Positions 26,601 through 40,951 of a stretch of DNA of 64,000 bases are shown piece after piece; the first letter of the stretch is position 1, and every line of letters begins with the position of its first letter. The stretch covers positions 12,747,187 to 12,811,186 of the forward strand of contig NC_088206.1 in assembly GCF_037126465.1 (NCBI RefSeq), given 5' to 3'. The stretch comes from Ornithodoros turicata (lineage: Eukaryota > Arthropoda > Arachnida > Ixodida > Argasidae). The notes beneath the pieces were generated by a model. The model saw only the letters and a list, made by a program, of their open reading frames with translations. It was not told the origin of the DNA and ran no database searches. The position numbers were made by a program, and so were the translations under genes.

Positions 26601-29600
26601 GCTCCTTGTTCAGCTCATCGTTTGCTCACTCATGCTCACATCACTTCGTGCTAAGCTGTCCGTTTGCTCGCTCATTCCCAGCTCAGCTCTCCACTTGGTC
26701 ACTCATACTCACTCACTCACTCCCTGTTCAGCTCTTCGTTTGCTCACTCATGCTCACATCACTTCGTGCTAAGCTGTCCGTTTGCTCACTCATTCCCCGC
26801 TCAGCTCTCCGCTTGCTCACTCATACTCACTCACTCCCTGTTCAGCTCTTCGTTTGCTCACTCATGCTCACATCACTTCGTGCTAAGCTGTCCGTTTGCT
26901 CACTTATTCCCCGCTCAGCTCTCCGCTTGCTCACTCATACTCACTCCCTGTTCAGCTCTTCGTTTGCTCACTCATGCTCACATCACTTCGTGCTAAGCTG
27001 TCCGTTTGCTCGCTCATTCCCCGCTCAGCTCTCCGCTTGCTCACTCGTCATACTCACTCATTCGCTCCTTGTTCAGCTCTTCGTTTGCTCACTCATGTTC
27101 ACATCGCTTCGTGCTAAGCTGTCCGTTTGCTCGCTCATTCCCCGCTCAGCTCTCCGCTTGCTCACTCATACTCACTTACTCACTCCCTGTTCAGCTCTTC
27201 GGTTGCTCACTCATGCTCACATCGCTTCGTGCTAAGCTGTCCGTTTGCACGCTCATTCCCCGCTCAGCTCTCCGCTTTCTCACTCATACTCACTCACTCA
27301 CTCTCTGTTCAGCTCTTCGTTTGCTCACTCATCCTCACATCACTTCGTGCTAAGCTGTCCGTTTGCTCACTCATACTCACTCCCTGTTCAGCTCTTCGTT
27401 TGCTCACTCATGCTCACATCACTTCGTGCTAAGCTGTCCGTTTGCTCGCTCATTCTCCGCTCAGCTCTCCGCTTGCTCACTCATACTCACCTACTTACTC
27501 CCTATTCAGCTCTTCGTTTGGTCACTCATGCTCACATCAATTCGTGGTAAGCTGTCCGTTTGCTCGCTCATTCCCCGCTCAGCTCTCCGCTTGCTCACTC
27601 ATACTCACTCACCCGCTCCCTGTTCAGCTCATCGTTTGCTCACTCATGCTCACATCACTTCGTGCTAAGCTGTCCGTTTGCTCGCTCATTCCCGGCTCAG
27701 CTCTCCGCTCAGCTCTCCGCTTGCTCACTCATACTCACTCACTCGCTCCCTGTTCAGCTCATCGTTTGCTCACTCATGCTCACATCACTTCGTGCTAAGC
27801 TGTCCGTTTGCTCGCTCATTCCCGGCTCAGCTCTCCGCTTGGTCACTCACACTCACTCACTCACTCCCTGTTCAGCTCTTCGTTTGCTCACTCATGCTCA
27901 CATCACTTCGTGCTAAGCTGTCCGTTTGCTCACTCATTCCCCGCTCAGCTCTCCGCTTGCTCACTCATACTCACTCACTCCCTGTTCAGCTCTTCGTTTG
28001 CTCACTCATGCTCACATCACTTCGTGCTAAGCTGTCCGTTTGCTCGCTCATTCCCCGCTCAGCTCTCCGCTTGCTCACTCATACTCACTCACTCACTCCC
28101 TGTTCAGCTCTTCGTTTGCTCACTCATGCTCACATCACTTCGTGCTAAGCTGTCCGTTTGCTCGCTCATTCCCCGCTCAGCTCTCCGCTTGCTCACTCGT
28201 CATACTCACTCATTCGCTCCTTGTTCAGCTCTTCGTTTGCTCACTCATGTTCACATCGCTTCGTGCTAAGCTGTCCGTTTGCTCGCTCATTCCCCGCTCA
28301 GCTCTCCGCTTGCTCACTCATACTCACTTACTCACTCCCTGTTCAGCTCTTCGTTTGCTCACTCATGCTCACATCGCTTCGTGCTAAGCTGTCCGTTTGC
28401 ACGCTCATTCCCCGCTCAGCTCCCCGCTTTCTCACTCATACTCACTCACTCACTCCCTGTTCAGCTCTTCGTTTGCTCACTCATCCTCACATCACTTAGT
28501 GCTAAGCTGTCCGTTGGCTCGCTCATTCTCCGCTCAGCTATCTGCTTGCTCACTCATACTCACCTACTTACTCCCTATTCAGCTCTTCGTTTGGTCACTC
28601 ATGCTCACATCAATTCGTGCTAAGCTGTCCGTTTGCTCGCTCATTCCCCGCTCAGCTCTCCGTTTGCTCACTCATACTCACTCACTCGCTCCCTGTTCAG
28701 CTCATCGTTTGCTCACTCATGCTCACATCAATTCGTGCTAAGCTGTCCGTTTGCTCGCTCATTCCCCGCTCAGCTTTCCGCTAGCTCACTCATACTCACT
28801 TACTCACTCCCTGTTCAGCTCTTCGTTTGCTCACTCATGCTCACATCACTTCGTGCTAAGCTGTCCATTTGCTCCCCCATTCCCCGCTCAGTTCTCCGCT
28901 TGCTCACTCATACTCACTCCCTGTTCAGCTCTTCGTTTGCTCACTCATGCTCAAATCACTTCGTGCTAAGCTGTCCATTTGCTCGCTCATTCCCCGCTCA
29001 GCTCTCCGCTTGCTCACTCATACTCACTCCCTGTTCAGCTTTTCGTTTGCTCACTCATGCTCACATCACTTCGTGCTAAGCTGTCCGTTTGCTCGCTCAT
29101 TCCCCGCTCAGCCCTCCGCTTGCTCACTCGTCATACTCACTCACTCGCTCCTTGTTCAGCTCTTCGTTTGCTCACTCATGCTCACATCACTTCGTGCTAA
29201 GCTGTCCGTTTGCTCGCTCATTCCCCGCTCAGCTCTCCGCTTGCTCACTCGTCATACTCACTCACTCGCTCCTTGTTCAGCTCTTCGTTTGCTCACTCAT
29301 GCTCACATCACTCCGTGCTAAGCTGTCCGTTTGCTCACTAATTCCCCGCTGAGCTCTCCGCTTGCTCACTCATACTCACTCCCTGTTCAGCTCTTCGTTT
29401 GCTCACTCATGCTCACATCACTTCGTGCTAAGCTGTCCGTTTGCTCGCTCATTCCCCGCTCAGCTCTCCGCTTGCTCACGCATACTCACTCACTCACTCC
29501 CTGTTCAGCTCTTCGTTTGCTCACTCATGCTCACATCACTTCGTGCTAAGCTGTCCGTTTGCTCGCTCATTCCCCGCTCAGCTCTCCGCTTGCTCACTCG

Positions 29601-32310
29601 TCATACTCACTCATTCGCTCCTTGTTCAGCTCTTCGTTTGCTCACTCATGTTCGTATCGCTTCGTGCTAAGCTTTCCGTTTGCTCGCTCATTCCCCGCTC
29701 AGCTCTTCGCTTGCTCACTCATACCCACTTACTCACTCCCTGTTCAGCTCTTCGTTTGCTCACTCATGCTCACATCGCTTCGTGCTAAGCTGTCCGTTTG
29801 CACGCTCATTCTCCGCTCAGCTCTCCGCTTGCTCACTCATACTCACCTACTTACTCCCTATTCAGCTCTTCGTTTGGTCACTCATGCTCACATCAATTTG
29901 TGCTAAGCCGTCCGTTTGCTCGCTCATTCCCCGCTCAGCTCTCCGCTTGCTCACTCATACTCACCTACTTACTCCTTATTCAGCTCATCGTTTGCTCACT
30001 CATGCTCACATCACTTCGTGCTAAGCTGTCCGTTTGCTCGCTCATTCCCGGCTCAGCTCTCCGCTTGGTCACTCATAGTCACTCATTCACCTGTTCAGCT
30101 CTTCGTTTGCTCACTCATGCTCACATCACTTCGTGCTAAGCTGTCCGTTTCCTCGCTCATTCCCCGCTCAGCTTTCCGCTAGCTCACTCATACTCACTCC
30201 CTGTTCAGCTCTTCGTTTGCTCACTCATGCTCACATCACTTCGTGCTAAGCTGTCCGTTTGCTCGCTCATTCCCCGCTCAGCTCTCCGCTTGCTCACTCA
30301 TACTCACTCCCTGTTCAGCTCTTCGTTTGCTCACTCATGCTCACATCACTTCGTGCTAAGCTGTCCGTTTGCTCGCTCATTCCCCGCTCAGCCCTCCGCT
30401 TGCTCACTCGTCATACTCACTCACTCGCTCCTTGTTCAGCTCTTCGTTTGCTCACTCATGCTCACATCACTTCGTGCTAAGCTGTCCGTTTGCTCGCTCA
30501 TTCCCCGCTCAGCTCTCCGCTTGCTCACTCGTCATACTCACTCACTCGCTCCTTGTTCAGCTCTTCGTTTGCTCACTCATGCTCACATCACTTCGTGCTA
30601 AGCTGTCCGTTTGCTCACTAATTCCCCGCTCAGCTCTCCGCTTGCTCACTCATACTCACTCCCTGTTCAGCTCTTCGTTTGCTCACTCATGCTCACATCG
30701 CTTCGTGCTAAGCTGTCCGTTTGCTCGCTCATTCCCCGCTCAGCTCTCCGCTTGCTCACTCATACTCACTCACTCACTCCCTGTTCAGCTCTTCGTTTGC
30801 TCACTCATGCTCACATCACGTCGTGCTAAGCTGTCCGTTTGCTCGCTCATTCCCCGCTCAGCTCTCCGCTTGCTCACTCGTCATACTCACTCATTCGCTC
30901 CTTGTTCAGCTCTTCGTTTGCTCACTCATGTTCACATCGCTTCGTGCTAAGCTGTCCGTTTGCTCGCTCATTCCCTGCTCAGCTCTCCGCTTTCTCACTC
31001 ATACTCACTCACTCACTCCCTGTTCAGCTCTTCGTTTGCTCACTCATCCTCACATCACTTCGTGCTAAGCTGTCCGTTTGCTCGCTCATTCCCCGCTCAG
31101 CTCTCCGCTCAGCTCTCCGCTTGCTCACTCATACTCACTCACTTGCTCCCTGTTCAGCTCATTGTTTGCTCACTCATGCTCACATCACTTCGTGCTAAGC
31201 TGTCCGTTTGCTCGCTCATTCCCGGCTCAGCTCTCCGCTTGGTCACTCATACTCACTCACTCCCTGTTCAGCTCTTCGTTTGCTCACTCATGCTCACATC
31301 ACTTCGTGCTAAGCTGTCCGTTTGCTCGCTCATTCCCCGCTCAGCTCTCCGCTTGCTCACTCATACTCACCTACTCACTCCCCGTTCAGCTCTTCGTTTG
31401 CTCACTCATGCTCACATCACTTCGTGCTAAGCTGTCCGTTTGCTCGCTCATTCTCTGCTCAGCTCTCCGCTTGCTCACTCGTACTCACTCCCTCCCTCCC
31501 TGTTCAGCTCTTCGTTTTCTCACTCATGCTCACATCACTTCGTGCTAAGCTGTCCGTTTGCTCACTCATTCCTTGCTCAGCTCTCCTCTTGCTCACTCAT
31601 ACTCACTCACTCCCTGTTCAGCTCTTCGTTTGCTCACTCATGCTCACACCACTTCGTGCTAAGCTGTCTGTTTGCTCACTCATTCCCCGCTCAGCTCTCC
31701 TCTTGCTCACTCATACTCACTTACTCACTCCCTGTTCAGCTCTTCGTTTGCTCACCCATGCTCACGTCACTTCGTGCTAAGCTGTCCGTTTGCTCGCTCA
31801 TTCCCCGCTCAGCTCTCCGCATGCTCACTCATACTCACTCACTCGCTCCCTGTTCAGCTCATCGTTTGCTCACTCATGCTCACATCAATTCGTGCTAAGC
31901 TGTCCGTTTGCTCGCTCATTCCCCGCTCAGCTTTCCGCTAGCTCACTCATACTCACTTACTCACTCCCTGTTCAGCTCTTCGTTTGCTCACTCATGCTCA
32001 CATCACTTCGTGCTAAGCTGTCCGTTTGCTCCCCCATTCCCCGCTCAGTTCTCCGCTTGCTCACTCATACTCACTCCCTGTTCAGCTCTTCGTTTGCTCA
32101 CTCATGCTCAAATCACTTCGTGCTAAGCTGTCCATTTGCTCGCTCATTCCCCGCTCAGCTCTCCGCTTGCTCACTCATACTCACTCCCTGTTCAGCTTTT
32201 CGTTTGCTCACTCATGCTCACATCACTTCGTGCTAAGCTGTCCGTTTGCTCGCTCATTCCCCGCTCAGCCCTCCGCTTGCTCACTCGTCATACTCACTCA
32301 CTCGCTCCTT
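23666..32310 (+). repeat. Higher-order repeat copy I (about 8.64 kb) within the satellite
   Basis: Unit-by-unit order of monomer variants, including rare private variants (a CTTATTCC unit, a GGTTGCTC unit, a CAATTCGTGG unit), recurs at a constant offset of 8645 and then 8641 bp. Copy I starts where the preceding units stop matching (114-bp unit here, 121-bp unit before copy II). Confidence 0.85.
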
Positions 32311-35300
32311 GTTCAGCTCTTCGTTTGCTCACTCATGCTCACATCACTTCGTGCTAAGCTGTCCGTTTGCTCGCTCATTCCCCGCTCAGCTCTCCGCTTG
32401 CTCACTCGTCATACTCACTCACTCGCTCCTTGTTCAGCTCTTCGTTTGCTCACTCATGCTCACATCACTTCGTGCTAAGCTGTCCGTTTGCTCACTTATT
32501 CCCCGCTCAGCTCTCCGCTTGCTCACTCATACTCACTCCCTGTTCAGCTCTTCGTTTGCTCACTCATGCTCACATCACTTCGTGCTAAGCTGTCCGTTTG
32601 CTCGCTCATTCCCCGCTCAGCTCTCCGCTTGCTCACTCATACTCACTCACTCACTCCCTGTTCAGCTCTTCGTTTGCTCACTCATGCTCACATCACTTCG
32701 TGCTAAGCTGTCCGTTTGCTCGCTCATTCCCCGCTCAGCTCTCCGCTTGCTCACTCGTCATACTCACTCATTCGCTCCTTGTTCAGCTCTTCGTTTGCTC
32801 ACTCATGTTCACATCGCTTCGTGCTAAGCTGTCCGTTTGCTCGCTCATTCCCCGCTCAGCTCTCCGCTTGCTCACTCATACTCACTTACTCACTCCCTGT
32901 TCAGCTCTTCGGTTGCTCACTCATGCTCACATCGCTTCGTGCTAAGCTGTCCGTTTGCACGCTTATTCCCCGCTCAGCTCTCCGCTTTCTCACTCATACT
33001 CACTCACTCACTCTCTGTTCAGCTCTTCGTTTGCTCACTCATCCTCACATCACTTCGTGCTAAGCTGTCCGTTTGCTCGCTCATTCTCCGCTCAGCTTAC
33101 CGCTTGCTCACTCATACTCACCTACTTACTCCTTATTCAGCTCATCGTTTGCTCACTCATGCTCACATCACTTCGTGCTAAGCTGTCCGTTTGCTCGCTC
33201 ATTCCGGGCTCAGCTCTCCGCTTGGTCACTCATACTCACTCACTCACTCCCTGTTCAGCTCTTCGTTTGCTCACTCATGCTCACATCACTTCGTGCTAAG
33301 CTGTCCGTTTGCTCACTAATTCCCCGCTCAGCTCTCCGCTTGCTCACTCATACTCACTCCCTGTTCAGCTCTTCGTTTGCTCACTCATGCTCACATCACT
33401 TCGTGCTAAGCTGTCCGTTTGCTCGCTCATTCTCCGCTCAGCTCTCCGCTTGCTCACTCATACTCACCTACTTACTCCCTATTCAGCTCTTCGTTTGGTC
33501 ACTCATGCTCACATCAATTCGTGGTAAGCTGTCCGTTTGCTCGCTCATTCCCCGCTCAGCTCTCCGCTTGCTCACTCATACTCACTCACCCGCTCCCTGT
33601 TCAGCTCATCGTTTGCTCACTCATGCTCACATCACTTCGTGCTAAGCTGTCCGTTTGCTCGCTCATTCCCGGCTCAGCTCTCCGCTGGTCACTCATACTC
33701 ACTCACTCACTCCCTGTTCAGCTCTTCGTTTGCTCACTCATGCTCACATCACTTCGTGCTAAGCTGTCCGTTTGCTCACTCATTCCCCGCTCAGCTCTCC
33801 GCTTGCTCACTCATACTCACTCACTCCCTGTTCAGCTCTTCGTTTGCTCACTCATGCTCACATCACTTCGTGCTAAGCTGTCCCTTTGCTCGCTCATTCC
33901 CCGCTCAGCTTTCCGCTAGCTCACTCATACTCACTTACTCCCTGTTCATCTCTTCGTTTGCTCACTCATGCTCACATCACTTCGTGCTAAGCCGCCGTTT
34001 GCTCCCCCATTCCCCGCTCAGCTCTCCGCTTGCTCACTCATACTCACTTACTCACTCCCTGTTCAGCTCTTCGTTTGCTCACTCATGCTCACATCACTTC
34101 GTGCTAGGCTGTCCTTTTGCTCGCTCATTCCCCGCTCAGCTCTCCGCTTGCTCACTCATACTCACTTACTCACTCCCTGTTCAGCTCTTCGTTTGCTCAC
34201 TCATGCTCACATCACTTCGTGCTAGGCTGTCCTTTTGCTCGCTCATTCCCCGCTCAGCTCTCCGCTTGCTCACTCATACTCACTCCCTGTTCAGCTCTTC
34301 GTTTGCTCACTCATGCTCACATCACTTCGTGCTAAGCTGCCCGTTTGCTCGCTCATTCCCCGCTCAGCCCTCCGCTTGCTCACTCGTCATACTCACTCAC
34401 TCGCTCCTTGTTCAGCTCTTCGTTTGCTCACTCATGCTCACATCACTTCGTGCTAAGCTGTCCGTTTGCTCGCTCATTCCCCGCTCAGCTCTCCGCTTGC
34501 TCACTCGTCATACTCACTCACTCGCTCCTTGTTCAGCTCTTCGTTTGCTCACTCATGCTCACATCACTTCGTGCTAAGCTGTCCTTTTGCTCGCTCATTC
34601 CCCGCTCAGCTCTCCGCTTGCTCACTCATACTCACTCCCTGTTCAGCTCTTCGTTTGCTCACTCATGCTCACATCACTTCGTGCTAAGCTGCCCGTTTGC
34701 TCGCTCATTCCCCGCTCAGCCCTCCGCTTGCTCACTCGTCATACTCACTCACTCGCTCCTTGTTCAGCTCTTCGTTTGCTCACTCATGCTCACATCACTT
34801 CGTGCTAAGCTGTCCGTTTGCTCGCTCATTCCCCGCTCAGCTCTCCGCTTGCTCACTCGTCATACTCACTCACTCGCTCCTTGTTCAGCTCTTCGTTTGC
34901 TCACTCATGCTCACATCACTTCGTGCTAAGCTGTCCGTTTGCTCGCTCATTCCCCGCTCAGCTCCCCGCTTGCTCACTCATACTCACTCACTCACTCCCT
35001 GCTCAGCTCTTCGTTTGCTCACTCATCCTCACATCACTTCGTGCTAAGCTGTCCGTTTGCTCGCTCATTCTCCGCTCAGCTCTCCGCTTGCTCACTCATA
35101 CTCACCTACTTACTCCCTATTCAGCTCTTCGTTTGGTCACTCACGCTCACATCAATTCGTGCTAAGCTGTCTGTTTGCTCGCTCATTCCCCGCTCAGCTC
35201 TCCGCTCAGCTCTCCGCTTGCTCACTCATACTCACTAACTCGCTCCTTGTTCAGCTCATCGTTTGCTCACTCATGCTCACATCACTTCGTGCTAAGCTGT

Positions 35301-38300
35301 CCGTTTGCTCGCTCATTCCCAGCTCAGCTCTCCACTTGGTCACTCATACTCACTCACTCACTCCCTGTTCAGCTCTTCGTTTGCTCACTCATGCTCACAT
35401 CACTTCGTGCTAAGCTGTCCGTTTGCTCACTCATTCCCCGCTCAGCTCTCCGCTTGCTCACTCATACTCACTCACTCCCTGTTCAGCTCTTCGTTTGCTC
35501 ACTCATGCTCACATCACTTCGTGCTAAGCTGTCCGTTTGCTCACTTATTCCCCGCTCAGCTCTCCGCTTGCTCACTCATACTCACTCCCTGTTCAGCTCT
35601 TCGTTTGCTCACTCATGCTCACATCACTTCGTGCTAAGCTGTCCGTTTGCTCGCTCATTCCCCGCTCAGCTCTCCGCTTGCTCACTCGTCATACTCACTC
35701 ATTCGCTCCTTGTTCAGCTCTTCGTTTGCTCACTCATGTTCACATCGCTTCGTGCTAAGCTGTCCGTTTGCTCGCTCATTCCCCGCTCAGCTCTCCGCTT
35801 GCTCACTCATACTCACTTACTCACTCCCTGTTCAGCTCTTCGGTTGCTCACTCATGCTCACATCGCTTCGTGCTAAGCTGTCCGTTTGCACGCTCATTCC
35901 CCGCTCAGCTCTCCGCTTTCTCACTCATACTCACTCACTCACTCTCTGTTCAGCTCTTCGTTTGCTCACTCATCCTCACATCACTTCGTGCTAAGCTGTC
36001 CGTTTGCTCACTCATACTCACTCCCTGTTCAGCTCTTCGTTTGCTCACTCATGCTCACATCACTTCGTGCTAAGCTGTCCGTTTGCTCGCTCATTCTCCG
36101 CTCAGCTCTCCGCTTGCTCACTCATACTCACCTACTTACTCCCTATTCAGCTCTTCGTTTGGTCACTCATGCTCACATCAATTCGTGGTAAGCTGTCCGT
36201 TTGCTCGCTCATTCCCCGCTCAGCTCTCCGCTTGCTCACTCATACTCACTCACCCGCTCCCTGTTCAGCTCATCGTTTGCTCACTCATGCTCACATCACT
36301 TCGTGCTAAGCTGTCCGTTTGCTCGCTCATTCCCGGCTCAGCTCTCCGCTCAGCTCTCCGCTTGCTCACTCATACTCACTCACTCGCTCCCTGTTCAGCT
36401 CATCGTTTGCTCACTCATGCTCACATCACTTCGTGCTAAGCTGTCCGTTTGCTCGCTCATTCCCGGCTCAGCTCTCCGCTTGGTCACTCACACTCACTCA
36501 CTCACTCCCTGTTCAGCTCTTCGTTTGCTCACTCATGCTCACATCACTTCGTGCTAAGCTGTCCGTTTGCTCACTCATTCCCCGCTCAGCTCTCCGCTTG
36601 CTCACTCATACTCACTCACTCCCTGTTCAGCTCTTCGTTTGCTCACTCATGCTCACATCACTTCGTGCTAAGCTGTCCGTTTGCTCGCTCATTCCCCGCT
36701 CAGCTCTCCGCTTGCTCACTCATACTCACTCACTCACTCCCTGTTCAGCTCTTCGTTTGCTCACTCATGCTCACATCACTTCGTGCTAAGCTGTCCGTTT
36801 GCTCGCTCATTCCCCGCTCAGCTCTCCGCTTGCTCACTCGTCATACTCACTCATTCGCTCCTTGTTCAGCTCTTCGTTTGCTCACTCATGTTCACATCGC
36901 TTCGTGCTAAGCTGTCCGTTTGCTCGCTCATTCCCCGCTCAGCTCTCCGCTTGCTCACTCATACTCACTTACTCACTCCCTGTTCAGCTCTTCGTTTGCT
37001 CACTCATGCTCACATCGCTTCGTGCTAAGCTGTCCGTTTGCACGCTCATTCCCCGCTCAGCTCCCCGCTTTCTCACTCATACTCACTCACTCACTCCCTG
37101 TTCAGCTCTTCGTTTGCTCACTCATCCTCACATCACTTAGTGCTAAGCTGTCCGTTGGCTCGCTCATTCTCCGCTCAGCTATCTGCTTGCTCACTCATAC
37201 TCACCTACTTACTCCCTATTCAGCTCTTCGTTTGGTCACTCATGCTCACATCAATTCGTGCTAAGCTGTCCGTTTGCTCGCTCATTCCCCGCTCAGCTCT
37301 CCGTTTGCTCACTCATACTCACTCACTCGCTCCCTGTTCAGCTCATCGTTTGCTCACTCATGCTCACATCAATTCGTGCTAAGCTGTCCGTTTGCTCGCT
37401 CATTCCCCGCTCAGCTTTCCGCTAGCTCACTCATACTCACTTACTCACTCCCTGTTCAGCTCTTCGTTTGCTCACTCATGCTCACATCACTTCGTGCTAA
37501 GCTGTCCATTTGCTCCCCCATTCCCCGCTCAGTTCTCCGCTTGCTCACTCATACTCACTCCCTGTTCAGCTCTTCGTTTGCTCACTCATGCTCAAATCAC
37601 TTCGTGCTAAGCTGTCCATTTGCTCGCTCATTCCCCGCTCAGCTCTCCGCTTGCTCACTCATACTCACTCCCTGTTCAGCTTTTCGTTTGCTCACTCATG
37701 CTCACATCACTTCGTGCTAAGCTGTCCGTTTGCTCGCTCATTCCCCGCTCAGCCCTCCGCTTGCTCACTCGTCATACTCACTCACTCGCTCCTTGTTCAG
37801 CTCTTCGTTTGCTCACTCATGCTCACATCACTTCGTGCTAAGCTGTCCGTTTGCTCGCTCATTCCCCGCTCAGCTCTCCGCTTGCTCACTCGTCATACTC
37901 ACTCACTCGCTCCTTGTTCAGCTCTTCGTTTGCTCACTCATGCTCACATCACTCCGTGCTAAGCTGTCCGTTTGCTCACTAATTCCCCGCTGAGCTCTCC
38001 GCTTGCTCACTCATACTCACTCCCTGTTCAGCTCTTCGTTTGCTCACTCATGCTCACATCACTTCGTGCTAAGCTGTCCGTTTGCTCGCTCATTCCCCGC
38101 TCAGCTCTCCGCTTGCTCACGCATACTCACTCACTCACTCCCTGTTCAGCTCTTCGTTTGCTCACTCATGCTCACATCACTTCGTGCTAAGCTGTCCGTT
38201 TGCTCGCTCATTCCCCGCTCAGCTCTCCGCTTGCTCACTCGTCATACTCACTCATTCGCTCCTTGTTCAGCTCTTCGTTTGCTCACTCATGTTCGTATCG

Positions 38301-40951
38301 CTTCGTGCTAAGCTTTCCGTTTGCTCGCTCATTCCCCGCTCAGCTCTTCGCTTGCTCACTCATACCCACTTACTCACTCCCTGTTCAGCTCTTCGTTTGC
38401 TCACTCATGCTCACATCGCTTCGTGCTAAGCTGTCCGTTTGCACGCTCATTCTCCGCTCAGCTCTCCGCTTGCTCACTCATACTCACCTACTTACTCCCT
38501 ATTCAGCTCTTCGTTTGGTCACTCATGCTCACATCAATTTGTGCTAAGCCGTCCGTTTGCTCGCTCATTCCCCGCTCAGCTCTCCGCTTGCTCACTCATA
38601 CTCACCTACTTACTCCTTATTCAGCTCATCGTTTGCTCACTCATGCTCACATCACTTCGTGCTAAGCTGTCCGTTTGCTCGCTCATTCCCGGCTCAGCTC
38701 TCCGCTTGGTCACTCATAGTCACTCATTCACCTGTTCAGCTCTTCGTTTGCTCACTCATGCTCACATCACTTCGTGCTAAGCTGTCCGTTTCCTCGCTCA
38801 TTCCCCGCTCAGCTTTCCGCTAGCTCACTCATACTCACTCCCTGTTCAGCTCTTCGTTTGCTCACTCATGCTCACATCACTTCGTGCTAAGCTGTCCGTT
38901 TGCTCGCTCATTCCCCGCTCAGCTCTCCGCTTGCTCACTCATACTCACTCCCTGTTCAGCTCTTCGTTTGCTCACTCATGCTCACATCACTTCGTGCTAA
39001 GCTGTCCGTTTGCTCGCTCATTCCCCGCTCAGCCCTCCGCTTGCTCACTCGTCATACTCACTCACTCGCTCCTTGTTCAGCTCTTCGTTTGCTCACTCAT
39101 GCTCACATCACTTCGTGCTAAGCTGTCCGTTTGCTCGCTCATTCCCCGCTCAGCTCTCCGCTTGCTCACTCGTCATACTCACTCACTCGCTCCTTGTTCA
39201 GCTCTTCGTTTGCTCACTCATGCTCACATCACTTCGTGCTAAGCTGTCCGTTTGCTCACTAATTCCCCGCTCAGCTCTCCGCTTGCTCACTCATACTCAC
39301 TCCCTGTTCAGCTCTTCGTTTGCTCACTCATGCTCACATCGCTTCGTGCTAAGCTGTCCGTTTGCTCGCTCATTCCCCGCTCAGCTCTCCGCTTGCTCAC
39401 TCATACTCACTCACTCACTCCCTGTTCAGCTCTTCGTTTGCTCACTCATGCTCACATCACGTCGTGCTAAGCTGTCCGTTTGCTCGCTCATTCCCCGCTC
39501 AGCTCTCCGCTTGCTCACTCGTCATACTCACTCATTCGCTCCTTGTTCAGCTCTTCGTTTGCTCACTCATGTTCACATCGCTTCGTGCTAAGCTGTCCGT
39601 TTGCTCGCTCATTCCCTGCTCAGCTCTCCGCTTTCTCACTCATACTCACTCACTCACTCCCTGTTCAGCTCTTCGTTTGCTCACTCATCCTCACATCACT
39701 TCGTGCTAAGCTGTCCGTTTGCTCGCTCATTCCCCGCTCAGCTCTCCGCTCAGCTCTCCGCTTGCTCACTCATACTCACTCACTTGCTCCCTGTTCAGCT
39801 CATTGTTTGCTCACTCATGCTCACATCACTTCGTGCTAAGCTGTCCGTTTGCTCGCTCATTCCCGGCTCAGCTCTCCGCTTGGTCACTCATACTCACTCA
39901 CTCCCTGTTCAGCTCTTCGTTTGCTCACTCATGCTCACATCACTTCGTGCTAAGCTGTCCGTTTGCTCGCTCATTCCCCGCTCAGCTCTCCGCTTGCTCA
40001 CTCATACTCACCTACTCACTCCCCGTTCAGCTCTTCGTTTGCTCACTCATGCTCACATCACTTCGTGCTAAGCTGTCCGTTTGCTCGCTCATTCTCTGCT
40101 CAGCTCTCCGCTTGCTCACTCGTACTCACTCCCTCCCTCCCTGTTCAGCTCTTCGTTTTCTCACTCATGCTCACATCACTTCGTGCTAAGCTGTCCGTTT
40201 GCTCACTCATTCCTTGCTCAGCTCTCCTCTTGCTCACTCATACTCACTCACTCCCTGTTCAGCTCTTCGTTTGCTCACTCATGCTCACACCACTTCGTGC
40301 TAAGCTGTCTGTTTGCTCACTCATTCCCCGCTCAGCTCTCCTCTTGCTCACTCATACTCACTTACTCACTCCCTGTTCAGCTCTTCGTTTGCTCACCCAT
40401 GCTCACGTCACTTCGTGCTAAGCTGTCCGTTTGCTCGCTCATTCCCCGCTCAGCTCTCCGCATGCTCACTCATACTCACTCACTCGCTCCCTGTTCAGCT
40501 CATCGTTTGCTCACTCATGCTCACATCAATTCGTGCTAAGCTGTCCGTTTGCTCGCTCATTCCCCGCTCAGCTTTCCGCTAGCTCACTCATACTCACTTA
40601 CTCACTCCCTGTTCAGCTCTTCGTTTGCTCACTCATGCTCACATCACTTCGTGCTAAGCTGTCCGTTTGCTCCCCCATTCCCCGCTCAGTTCTCCGCTTG
40701 CTCACTCATACTCACTCCCTGTTCAGCTCTTCGTTTGCTCACTCATGCTCAAATCACTTCGTGCTAAGCTGTCCATTTGCTCGCTCATTCCCCGCTCAGC
40801 TCTCCGCTTGCTCACTCATACTCACTCCCTGTTCAGCTTTTCGTTTGCTCACTCATGCTCACATCACTTCGTGCTAAGCTGTCCGTTTGCTCGCTCATTC
40901 CCCGCTCAGCCCTCCGCTTGCTCACTCGTCATACTCACTCACTCGCTCCTT
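32311..40951 (+). repeat. Higher-order repeat copy II (about 8.64 kb)
   Basis: Directly adjoins copy I in tandem. The one length difference I found is 4 bp (one CACT step lost near 33930, which changes the offset from 8645 to 8641). Many stretches of several hundred bp look identical, which implies a very recent duplication, or an assembly effect. Confidence 0.85.
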
